Source of the DNA: an uncultured Clostridium sp.
Lineage (GTDB): Bacteria > Bacillota > Clostridia > TANB77 > CAG-508
NCBI GenBank assembly: GCA_947643945.1
Contig: CANRXN010000052.1
Span: forward strand, 1 to 7,071
Length of the DNA stretch: 7,071 nucleotides
Reading direction: 5' to 3'
The number at the start of each line of letters is the position of its first letter. Within the stretch, counting starts at the first letter, position 1. A program made the translations under genes and the position numbers. The notes below the pieces were generated by a model. The model did not search any database. It was not told the origin of the DNA and saw only the letters and a program-made list of their open reading frames with translations. This document shows, piece after piece, positions 1 to 5,211 of the stretch.

Positions 1-310
1 TATTGTTTCCAAAATCAAATTATGTATACTATTTTTGTTCCAATTTGACCAATTTATCGCAAATTTAATGGCAATTATATACATTTTTTACATATTTTTC
101 TTTCTTTTCCTTTTCTTTCCTCTCTTTTTCTTTCTTTTTCTATATGTTTTAAATTTATATCCATAATATTATATGATTTTTTAGTACTTTTCATGCTTAT
201 TTTGATATTTTTTCGCTGTTGTTTACTTTTATGTTCCATCTATACTTTATAGTTTCTGTAAATTTAAACTATAAAATGCTATTATTTGAAAGAAGAAAAA
301 AAGGAAAGGA
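1..310. other. AT-rich non-coding region upstream of the XRE regulator
   Basis: No convincing gene is visible on either strand. The stretch is very AT-rich and contains a strongly pyrimidine-biased tract (about 86-141, almost only T and C on the + strand). The last 65 bases hold an inverted repeat and the ribosome binding region of the downstream gene. No tRNA, repeat array or insertion-sequence end was recognised. Confidence 0.6.
246..275. promoter_or_regulatory. perfect inverted repeat, possible operator of the XRE gene
   Basis: TTTATAGTTT (246-255) and AAACTATAAA (266-275) are exact reverse complements separated by 10 bases, about 48 bases before the ATG of the XRE regulator. The right arm overlaps a TATAAA-type -10 candidate (270-275), although no good -35 is visible. 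Many XRE regulators bind such palindromes in their own promoters, so autoregulation is a reasonable inference. An RNA hairpin in the leader is the alternative. Confidence 0.5.
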
Positions 311-322
311 TTGAGATTAAAA

Positions 323-658
323 ATGGCATTAGATTATTCAGTAATAGGACAAAGAATTAAACAAGCAAGATTAGCAAAAAACTTAACACAAGAAGATTTA
401 GCAGAACAAATTGATATCTCTGTTGCTTTTTTAAGTAGAGTAGAAAGAGGAAACTCACATATTAATTTAAAAAGATTAAATCAATTATGTGGCTTATTAG
501 ATGTAACAGAAGGTTACGTTTTAAATGGGGCAGCAAGTAATTCTAAAAATTATCTAAACAAAGAATTTGCAGAATTATTTAAAAGTTGCTCACCAGATAA
601 ACAAAAATTAATTTATAATGTAGCTAAAGCAATTGTTGAAACTGATTTAGATGCATAA
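323..658 (+). CDS. XRE-family helix-turn-helix transcriptional regulator
   Basis: This is a 111-residue, probably cytoplasmic DNA-binding protein. Residues about 5-65 form a classic XRE/Cro-type domain: IGQRIKQARLAKNLTQEDLA is helix 1-2, and the following IDISVAFLSRVERG segment carries the recognition helix, ending in LNQLCGLLDVTEGYVL. The short C-terminal helix (about 78-108) has no recognised ligand domain, as is usual for small SinR-like repressors. I chose ATG 323, where homologues typically begin. A TTG at 311 in the same frame would add four residues; the purine-rich AAGGAAAGGA (301-310) sits about 12 bases from the ATG and only 5 or fewer from the TTG, so the start is not certain. The gene ends with its own terminator and is monocistronic. 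Its target is unknown; self-regulation through the upstream palindrome is possible. It contains no CGG codon. Confidence 0.9.
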   Translation: MALDYSVIGQRIKQARLAKNLTQEDLAEQIDISVAFLSRVERGNSHINLKRLNQLCGLLDVTEGYVLNGAASNSKNYLNKEFAELFKSCSPDKQKLIYNVAKAIVETDLDA

Positions 659-676
659 TCAATTTTTTAAAGTTAG

Positions 677-708
677 AAAAACCAGTATTTTTAAAATATT
701 GGTTTTTT
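677..708 (+). terminator. Rho-independent terminator of the XRE gene
   Basis: The AAAAACCAGTATT arm pairs with AATATTGGTTTTT (one G-U pair) around a loop of about 3 bases, and ends in a run of T. It lies 18 bases after the XRE stop codon and separates that gene from pflB. Confidence 0.85.
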
Positions 709-764
709 GTTGTTTTTGCAACAGTTTATTTTTAAAATTTTCTATATATTTAACTTCTAAAAAG

Positions 765-793
765 TTGCTAATAATTTTTTGATATGTTATGAT
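765..793 (+). promoter_or_regulatory. sigma-A-type promoter of pflB
   Basis: TTGCTA (765-770) and TATGAT (788-793) are separated by exactly 17 bases, between the upstream terminator and pflB. The predicted start, near 800, leaves a leader of about 45 bases. A direct repeat TGTTAA-AAA-TGTTAA lies just downstream (about 801-815). It is not the inverted arrangement expected for a Rex redox-repressor site, so no regulator is assigned. Confidence 0.65.
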
Positions 794-844
794 AATATCT
801 GTTAAAAATGTTAATAATATAAAATAATATCAAGGAGGTAAATT

Positions 845-3082
845 ATGAAATTTGAACAATGGAATGGATTTAATAAAGGAGACTGGCAAAACGAAATTAA
901 TGTAAGTGACTTCATTCAAAAAAATTATTGCCCCTATGAAGGAGACGAAAGTTTTTTAAGTAATGCTACCGAAAAAACCAAAAAACTATGGGACGAAGTA
1001 TTAGAATTATACAAAAAAGAGCATGACAGCAATGGTAGTGTTTTAGACATCGATACCAAAACCCCATCTACCATAACTAGTCACAAAGCAGGTTATATCA
1101 ACAAAGATTTAGAAGAAATTGTAGGACTTCAAACCGATAGCCCACTAAAAAGAGCCATCATGCCATTTGGAGGAATTCGAATTGTAGAAAAATCTTGTCA
1201 AAGCTATGGAAGAGAAGTTGACACAGAGGTTAGCGAAATTTTCCACAAATACAGAAAAACTCACAATGATGGTGTATTTAGTGTTTATACTCCTGATATA
1301 AGAGCTGCTAGAAGTTCCCACTTATTAACTGGCTTACCAGACGGTTATGGACGTGGAAGAATTATTGGAGATTACAGAAGAGTTGCCCTATATGGTGTAG
1401 ACGTTCTAATAGAAGAAAAGAAACAAGAATTAGACGTATTAAATGTGGACGAAATGACAGAAGACGTAATTCGTCAAAGAGAAGAAATCGGCGAGCAAAT
1501 TGTTGCTCTAAATGAATTAAAAGTAATGGCTTCTAGCTATGGTTTCGACTTATCAAAACCAGCTAAAACTGCCAAAGAAGCTGTTCAATGGTTATACTTT
1601 GGCTATTTAGCAGCCATCAAAGATCAAAACGGTGCTGCTATGAGTATTGGTAGAACTTCAAGCTTTTTGGATATTTATTTTGAAAGAGATTTAAAAAATG
1701 GTAGTTTAACAGAAAGCGAAGCACAAGAAATAATGGATCATTTTGTTATGAAATTAAGATTGGTTCGTTTCTTAAGAACACCTGAATATAATGAATTATT
1801 TAGTGGTGACCCAGTTTGGGTAACAGAAAGTATTGGTGGTATGGGAATTGACGGAAGAACTCTAGTTACCAAAAATTCATTTAGAATTCTCCACACCCTT
1901 GAAACCTTAGGACCAGCACCAGAACCAAACCTAACTGTATTATGGTCTACAAAACTACCAGAAGGATTTAAAAAATATACAACCAAACTATCTATCAACA
2001 CTTCTTCTATCCAATATGAAAATGACGACTTAATGAGAATTACACTAGGTGACGACTATGGTATTGCTTGTTGTGTATCTCCTATGAAAATAGGAAAACA
2101 GATGCAATTCTTTGGTGCAAGAGCAAACTTAGCAAAAACCTTACTATATGCTATTAATGGTGGAAGAGATGGTATTACAGGAAAACAAGTGGCACCTAAA
2201 TTTGAACCAATTACAAGTGAATATTTAAACTATGACGAAGTCATGGAAAAATTTGACCAAATGATGGATTATGTAGCAAGAATTTATATCAAAGCTTTAA
2301 ACATGATACATTATATGCATGACAAATATTCTTATGAAGCAATCGAAATGGCTTTACATGATAGAGAAATTATTCGTACTATGGCATGTGGTATTGCCGG
2401 TTTATCTGTTGTAGCAGATTCTTTATCTGCTATCAAATATGCTAAAGTAAAAGTAGTTCGTAATGAAACTGGTCTTGCTACTGATTATATCGTAGAAGGC
2501 GATTTCCCAAAATACGGAAATGACGACGATAACGTTGACCAAATTGCAGTAGACGTTGTGAAAACATTCATGAACAAATTAAGAAGACATCAAACTTACA
2601 AAAATGCAAAACATACCCTATCAATCTTAACCATTACCTCCAACGTAGTCTACGGAAAAGCAACTGGAAACACACCAGACGGAAGACGTGCAGGAGAACC
2701 ATTTGGTCCTGGTGCTAACCCTCTACATGGAAGAGATACCAATGGAGCCTTAGCCGTTATGAACTCCATTGCCAAACTACCATTTGACTCTGCAGAAGAC
2801 GGAATTTCCTATACCTTCTCTATTACACCAGGAACCCTTGGAAAAACCGAAGACGAAAGAGTAGCAAACTTAGTTAATATGTTAGACGGCTATTTTTCAC
2901 AAACTGGACATCACATCAATGTCAACGTCTTTGACCGCAAACTATTAGAAGATGCCATGGAGCATCCTGAAAAATATCCTCAACTAACCATTCGTGTATC
3001 TGGCTATGCCGTAAACTTTACAAAATTAACCAAAGAGCAACAATTGGACGTAATCAACAGAACCATTCATGAAAAAATTTAA
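845..3082 (+). CDS. pflB: pyruvate formate-lyase (formate C-acetyltransferase)
   Basis: This cytoplasmic glycyl-radical enzyme converts pyruvate and CoA into acetyl-CoA and formate in anaerobic fermentation. The 745-residue protein is full length (the E. coli enzyme has 760). The catalytic cysteine pair lies in GIACCVSPM (Cys409-Cys410). The C-terminal radical motif RVSGYAVNF places the radical-bearing glycine at Gly720. The segment GNTPDGRRAGEPFGPGANPLHGRD is also typical of the family. A strong AAGGAGG (832-838) lies 6 bases before the ATG and fixes the start. pflA, the activase needed to form the glycyl radical, follows 86 bases downstream, probably in the same transcript. The reading frame is intact. 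About ten NNC|GGN junctions occur in it without disturbance, but there is no in-frame CGG: arginine is written AGA, CGT, CGA or CGC. This makes it the internal control for the frameshift pattern in pflA. Confidence 0.98.
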   Translation: MKFEQWNGFNKGDWQNEINVSDFIQKNYCPYEGDESFLSNATEKTKKLWDEVLELYKKEHDSNGSVLDIDTKTPSTITSHKAGYINKDLEEIVGLQTDSPLKRAIMPFGGIRIVEKSCQSYGREVDTEVSEIFHKYRKTHNDGVFSVYTPDIRAARSSHLLTGLPDGYGRGRIIGDYRRVALYGVDVLIEEKKQELDVLNVDEMTEDVIRQREEIGEQIVALNELKVMASSYGFDLSKPAKTAKEAVQWLYFGYLAAIKDQNGAAMSIGRTSSFLDIYFERDLKNGSLTESEAQEIMDHFVMKLRLVRFLRTPEYNELFSGDPVWVTESIGGMGIDGRTLVTKNSFRILHTLETLGPAPEPNLTVLWSTKLPEGFKKYTTKLSINTSSIQYENDDLMRITLGDDYGIACCVSPMKIGKQMQFFGARANLAKTLLYAINGGRDGITGKQVAPKFEPITSEYLNYDEVMEKFDQMMDYVARIYIKALNMIHYMHDKYSYEAIEMALHDREIIRTMACGIAGLSVVADSLSAIKYAKVKVVRNETGLATDYIVEGDFPKYGNDDDNVDQIAVDVVKTFMNKLRRHQTYKNAKHTLSILTITSNVVYGKATGNTPDGRRAGEPFGPGANPLHGRDTNGALAVMNSIAKLPFDSAEDGISYTFSITPGTLGKTEDERVANLVNMLDGYFSQTGHHINVNVFDRKLLEDAMEHPEKYPQLTIRVSGYAVNFTKLTKEQQLDVINRTIHEKI

Positions 3083-3168
3083 TGTGCAATTGGGGACGTT
3101 TCTTTTTTCACATTTTAGTAATTAAGAGTGTAAGCAAACTGTATCCCTTTAGGTGTGGAGGAAAAATC

Positions 3169-3900
3169 ATGAATAAAGATTTAAGATATTATGCCAAGGT
3201 TCATTCCATTGAATCCTTTGGAACAGTTGATGGTCCTCGGCATTCGCTTTGTATTATTTTTGCAAGGCTGCCATTTGCAATGTAAATATTGCCATAATCG
3301 TGATACTTGGGACATAAAGGAAGGAAACTATAAGTCGCTAGACGATATTTTTGATAAAATTATGCGTTATAAAAATTATATTTGCCCTAACCGGTGGCGT
3401 AACAGTTACTGGCGGAGAGCCTCTTTTGCAGGTTAAGTTTTTGATTGAACTTTTTACCAAGTTAAAACAACAAAATATTCATACTTGTATTGATACCTCT
3501 CGGTATGGTTCCTTTAAACGCCGATATAAAAAAACTTCTTTCTTTAACAGATTTGGTTTTGTTAGATATAAAACATATTGATAGCCAAAAGTGTAAAGAT
3601 TTAGTTGGTTTTTCAAATGAATTGGAACTTGCCTTTGCAAGCTACTTAAGTGATAATGGAATTGATATGTGGATTAGACAAGTTTTAATTCCTGATATTA
3701 CTGATAAGAAAGAAGATTTGTTAAAGTTAAAGGATTTTATTGATCGTTTAAAGACTGTTAAAAAGGTGGAACTTCTTCCCTACCATGATATGGGTAAGTT
3801 TAAGTGGAAAAAGCTTGGGCTTACTTATTCTTTGGAAGGTGTTAGAAATGCTAGTTTAGAGGATGTAAAAAGGGCTAAGAAGGTTTTGGGTATTACCTAA
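3169..3900 (+). CDS. pflA: pyruvate formate-lyase-activating enzyme, read through three +1 frameshifts
   Basis: This radical-SAM enzyme uses a [4Fe-4S] cluster and S-adenosylmethionine to abstract the hydrogen from the PflB glycine. The coding sequence runs as 3169-3237, 3239-3391, 3393-3500 and 3502-3900, skipping single C bases at 3238, 3392 and 3501. The result is a continuous 242-residue protein, close to the 246 of E. coli PflA. Visible motifs are FGTVDGPGIRF (17-27), the cluster ligands Cys34, Cys38 and Cys41 in GCHLQCKYCHN, the SAM-binding GGEP (81-84), DTSG (108-111), LDIKH (131-135) and LLPYHDMGKFKW (201-212). GGAGG (3157-3161) lies 7 bases before the ATG, although the frame is open back to 3082. 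Each skipped C belongs to an in-frame CGG and each resumed codon is a conserved glycine. The three shifts sum to one codon. Nothing else is damaged, so I treat it as a functional recoded gene. A pseudogene or base-calling error is the alternative. Confidence 0.9.
3235..3241 (+). other. +1 recoding site 1 in pflA (CCT CGG C)
   Basis: The incoming frame reads GAT GGT CCT CGG and, continued unshifted, would give a non-homologous HSLCIIFARLPFAM followed by a stop (TAA) near 3285. Skipping C3238 gives CCT then GGC ATT CGC TTT, restoring the family signature DGPGIRF and the cluster-binding CxxxCxxC motif. The C is not in a homopolymer. No Shine-Dalgarno-like stimulator or in-frame stop lies at the shift point. 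Confidence 0.88.
3389..3395 (+). other. +1 recoding site 2 in pflA (AAC CGG T)
   Basis: The incoming frame reads TGC CCT AAC CGG and would continue as RWRNSYWRRASFAG to a stop at 3436. Skipping C3392 gives AAC then GGT GGC GTA ACA, restoring NGGVTVTGGEPLLQ, the SAM-binding GGE region of radical-SAM activases. The sites before and after it shift in the same direction. Confidence 0.88.
3498..3504 (+). other. +1 recoding site 3 in pflA (TCT CGG T)
   Basis: The incoming frame reads GAT ACC TCT CGG and would continue with an unrelated peptide to a stop at 3581. Skipping C3501 gives TCT then GGT ATG GTT CCT, restoring the conserved DTSG segment followed by a continuous C-terminal half. After this third +1 step the frame returns to that of the start codon. 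Confidence 0.88.
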
Positions 3901-3910
3901 AACCTTCTTT
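3877..3910 (+). terminator. terminator overlapping the pflA stop codon
   Basis: AAGAAGGTTTT (3877-3887) pairs with AAAACCTTCTT (3899-3909), extended inward by GGG:CCT around a 5-base loop, giving a stem of about 14 bp. The pflA TAA (3898-3900) lies inside the structure, and TTTGTTTG follows. It closes the pflBA transcript before the convergent gene ending at 3943. Confidence 0.8.
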
Positions 3911-3942
3911 GTTTGCCTTGGGTTTGTGTTTGAGTTTTGGAA

Positions 3943-4410
3943 CTAATCAAAAAATTTGCTTAAAAACTTTTCTGTTTCACTGTCTTTATAATCGGTAAAG
4001 AAGCCTGTTTCTCCACCTTTATCATTACTTAAAAATTGAGCCATTTTTCCTGCAGGTTCTGCCCATTCCCCCTTTACCTTTCTCAGTGCTTCAATCAACG
4101 AATGATAATTCTTTAACAATTGATCATCACTTATTTTTGTCATTTTACATATAAAACAAATTTGCAATGAGTCTTCTGGGTGAATCCTATAATATAGATC
4201 ATCGATAGCTACTCCAAAGTCATCTTCAATCATCTCATGGATAGCAATCATTTCCCTTGCAGTTTCTTCGAATTTTTTCAGTTCCTGCTGCATTGCTTTT
4301 TTCTCTTCTTCATATGCACTAAGACGATGTCCTTTTGCTCTTGCTATTTTTTCTACGACCTCCCTTTCATGAAAGATCCGTATCAAGTCTTCTAACATTT
4401 TTTTTATCAT
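3943..4410 (-). CDS. hypothetical protein of an unrecognised CxxC family (copy 1)
   Basis: I do not recognise this family. The 155-residue protein is soluble-looking and highly charged. The N-terminal half (about 1-65) is strongly helical and coiled-coil-like. It is followed by a compact motif, PEDSLQICFICKMTKI (78-93), in which Cys85 and Cys88 form a CxxC that could bind metal or act in redox chemistry. The next gene upstream (4583-5032, -) is a paralog that shares LEDL at the start, VVE(K/R)I, the PED...IC..C.MT.I motif and a phenylalanine-rich end, so the two arose by tandem duplication. AAGGAG 7 bases before ATG 4410 fixes the start; the frame stays open to 4467, but that extension is the leader hairpin. 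It has its own promoter. Codon 11 is CGG (4380-4378) and must be read as a normal triplet here, unlike in pflA. The gene ends with TAG and converges on pflA. Confidence 0.75.
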   Translation of the reverse strand: MIKKMLEDLIRIFHEREVVEKIARAKGHRLSAYEEEKKAMQQELKKFEETAREMIAIHEMIEDDFGVAIDDLYYRIHPEDSLQICFICKMTKISDDQLLKNYHSLIEALRKVKGEWAEPAGKMAQFLSNDKGGETGFFTDYKDSETEKFLSKFFD

Positions 4411-4433
4411 GTGGTGTCTCCTTCCTAACAATT

Positions 4434-4500
4434 TATACTCATAAATCGGCACATTACTCAAACACATTTGCCAGTTTATGTTACCATTATATCATATTTT
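4434..4500 (-). repeat. duplicated promoter/leader module, copy 1 (copy 2 at 5058-5123)
   Basis: The two stretches share TATACTCATAAA, the TCAAACRCATTT loop and the TTATGTTAC...TATA...CATATTTTA block in the same order and nearly the same spacing (+ strand notation). The similarity covers the -10 box, the predicted transcription start and the hairpin, and weakens before the ribosome binding sites. This shows the control region was duplicated with the genes and has been kept. Confidence 0.75.
4440..4480 (-). promoter_or_regulatory. conserved 5'-leader hairpin (or operator) of CxxC copy 1
   Basis: On the minus strand CATAAACTGGCA pairs with TGCCGATTTATG around a 17-base loop, with one mismatch and one G-U. 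The arm starts 6 bases after the -10 box, so the hairpin would form the very 5' end of the transcript. The paralog carries the same structure at the same distance, with a C-G pair here replaced by U-A there. A dyad operator at the start site is the alternative. Confidence 0.6.
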
Positions 4501-4514
4501 AGCCAATAAGTAAA
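4486..4514 (-). promoter_or_regulatory. promoter of CxxC copy 1
   Basis: On the minus strand TTTACT (4514-4509) and a perfect TATAAT (4491-4486) are 17 bases apart, upstream of the leader hairpin. The -35 box overlaps the 3' end of the terminator hairpin of the preceding gene, so termination and initiation are packed together. Confidence 0.7.
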
Positions 4515-4552
4515 GCAGGAAACATTGGGAATGCCCAATATCACCTGCTTTA
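4511..4552 (-). terminator. terminator hairpin after CxxC copy 2
   Basis: TAAAGCAGG (4511-4519) pairs with CCTGCTTTA (4544-4552), and ATTGGG (4524-4529) pairs with CCCAAT (4534-4539) around a 4-base loop, with a symmetric internal loop between. On the minus strand it lies about 30 bases after the stop of the 149-aa gene. Its T tail is weak (TTTACTTATT), so termination may be partial. Confidence 0.65.
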
Positions 4553-4582
4553 TTAGTTTGCGTTTGAACTTTTTGTTGCTGT

Positions 4583-5032
4583 TTAGAGGAAGAACTTTAC
4601 AAATTCCTCATCTTCTAAGCTGTCTAAAAAATTTTTTTCCTTAAAGATGTAATTCAGTAGTCGTTTTGCTACCTGAGGATTTCTTTTCAAGATTCTCTCT
4701 TTCAAAGGTATTTTTCTAGAAGCCTTCTTTAATGCGACTTTTAAATTCCCATCTAGCAATTCTTCATGTGTAATTGACGTCATATGACATAAAATACAAA
4801 TAAGAATAGCATCTTCTGGCTTCACCTTAAACTTAATTACTTTATTAAACTTTTTGTTTCTTTGACAAAGAGCTTCGAAATCTAAAATAAAAGCAGTCGT
4901 TATCAACTCAAAATCTTTTTTTATCTTTCGATAGATTTCCTCTGCCTCTTGGACATTTTTACATGCCGATATTCTTTCTACCACTCTTTGTCTCCGTAGC
5001 CCTGCTACTAAATCTTCCAATCTTTCTTTCAT
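4583..5032 (-). CDS. hypothetical protein of the same CxxC family (copy 2)
   Basis: This 149-residue paralog of the downstream 155-aa gene is of unknown function. It shares LEDL near the start (5-8), RVVERI (16-21), the KPEDAILICILCHMTSIT motif (71-88) with Cys79 and Cys82, and an acidic, phenylalanine-rich end (DEEFVKFFL). The middle is helical and rich in Lys and Glu, and the C-terminal third is basic. No signal peptide or membrane segment is evident. AAGGAG lies 8 bases upstream of ATG 5032. Its promoter and hairpin leader are near copies of those of the other paralog, so the two units were duplicated with their control regions and can be expressed separately. Codon 13 is CGG (4996-4994), read as a triplet in the conserved frame. 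A +1 shift there would reach TAG five codons later. Confidence 0.75.
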   Translation of the reverse strand: MKERLEDLVAGLRRQRVVERISACKNVQEAEEIYRKIKKDFELITTAFILDFEALCQRNKKFNKVIKFKVKPEDAILICILCHMTSITHEELLDGNLKVALKKASRKIPLKERILKRNPQVAKRLLNYIFKEKNFLDSLEDEEFVKFFL

Positions 5033-5063
5033 TCTCCAATCTCCTTATTAACCTTTTTATACT

Positions 5064-5103
5064 CATAAACCGGTATTAGTTCAAACGCATTTACCGACTT
5101 ATG
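5064..5103 (-). promoter_or_regulatory. conserved 5'-leader hairpin (or operator) of CxxC copy 2
   Basis: On the minus strand CATAAGTCGGTA pairs along all 12 positions with TACCGGTTTATG (two adjacent G-U pairs) around a 16-base loop. It begins 6 bases after the -10 box, exactly as in copy 1. The loop sequence AATGYGTTTGA is shared by both copies. Tolerance of G-U pairs and one compensatory pair change favour an RNA structure over a protein-binding dyad. Confidence 0.6.
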
Positions 5104-5108
5104 TTACT

Positions 5109-5137
5109 AGTATACCATATTTTATCGTATAAAAAAA
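5109..5137 (-). promoter_or_regulatory. promoter of CxxC copy 2
   Basis: The -10 box on the minus strand is TATACT (5114-5109). The region 17 bases upstream is only a T run, so the -35 is weak. The position relative to the leader hairpin matches the promoter of the paralog. Confidence 0.5.
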
Positions 5138-5158
5138 GAGTTCACAACTAAATAACAA

Positions 5159-5203
5159 AAATTGCCAAAAAGGTGCATCTTTCTAGCCTCTCTTTGGCAA
5201 TTT
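5159..5203 (-). terminator. terminator after the winged-helix gene
   Basis: AAATTGCCAAA (5159-5169) and TTTGGCAATTT (5193-5203) are exact reverse complements. On the minus strand the hairpin starts 9 bases after the stop of the 311-aa gene and is followed by TTTTTGTTATTT-like sequence. An inner AGG/CCT pair may lengthen the stem. Confidence 0.8.
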
Positions 5204-5211
5204 AATTAAAA

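Noticed and set aside
86..141. Polypyrimidine tract as a repeat or CRISPR-like element
   Set aside because: It is low-complexity T/C sequence without a regular repeat unit or spacers.
801..815. Rex or FNR-type redox operator upstream of pflB
   Set aside because: The TGTTAA elements are directly repeated rather than inverted and do not match the Rex palindrome. AT-rich sequence makes such matches common.
1738..2001. 87-codon minus-strand ORF inside pflB
   Set aside because: It is an antisense shadow of a strongly conserved enzyme gene, with no ribosome binding site and no recognisable product.
3082..3168. N-terminal extension of pflA from ATG at the pflB stop
   Set aside because: The frame is open from 3082, but the predicted peptide is unlike PflA, and a good GGAGG lies 7 bases before ATG 3169, where homology starts.
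3169..3900. pflA as a pseudogene, or the shifts as homopolymer sequencing errors
   Set aside because: None of the three extra C bases is in a homopolymer longer than two. All shifts are in the same direction at the same codon, and no other lesion is present. The S1 gene shows the same pattern. This remains the alternative to test, but it is not the best reading.
4411..4467. Longer start (ATG 4467) for CxxC copy 1
   Set aside because: That segment is the leader hairpin and has no ribosome binding site. The paralog has a stop in the equivalent leader frame (ATG CGT TTG AAC TAA), and AAGGAG precedes ATG 4410.
4465..4467. Upstream leader peptide starting in the hairpin loop
   Set aside because: An ATG occurs in the loop of both leaders, but no Shine-Dalgarno sequence precedes it and the encoded peptides do not match beyond a few codons.
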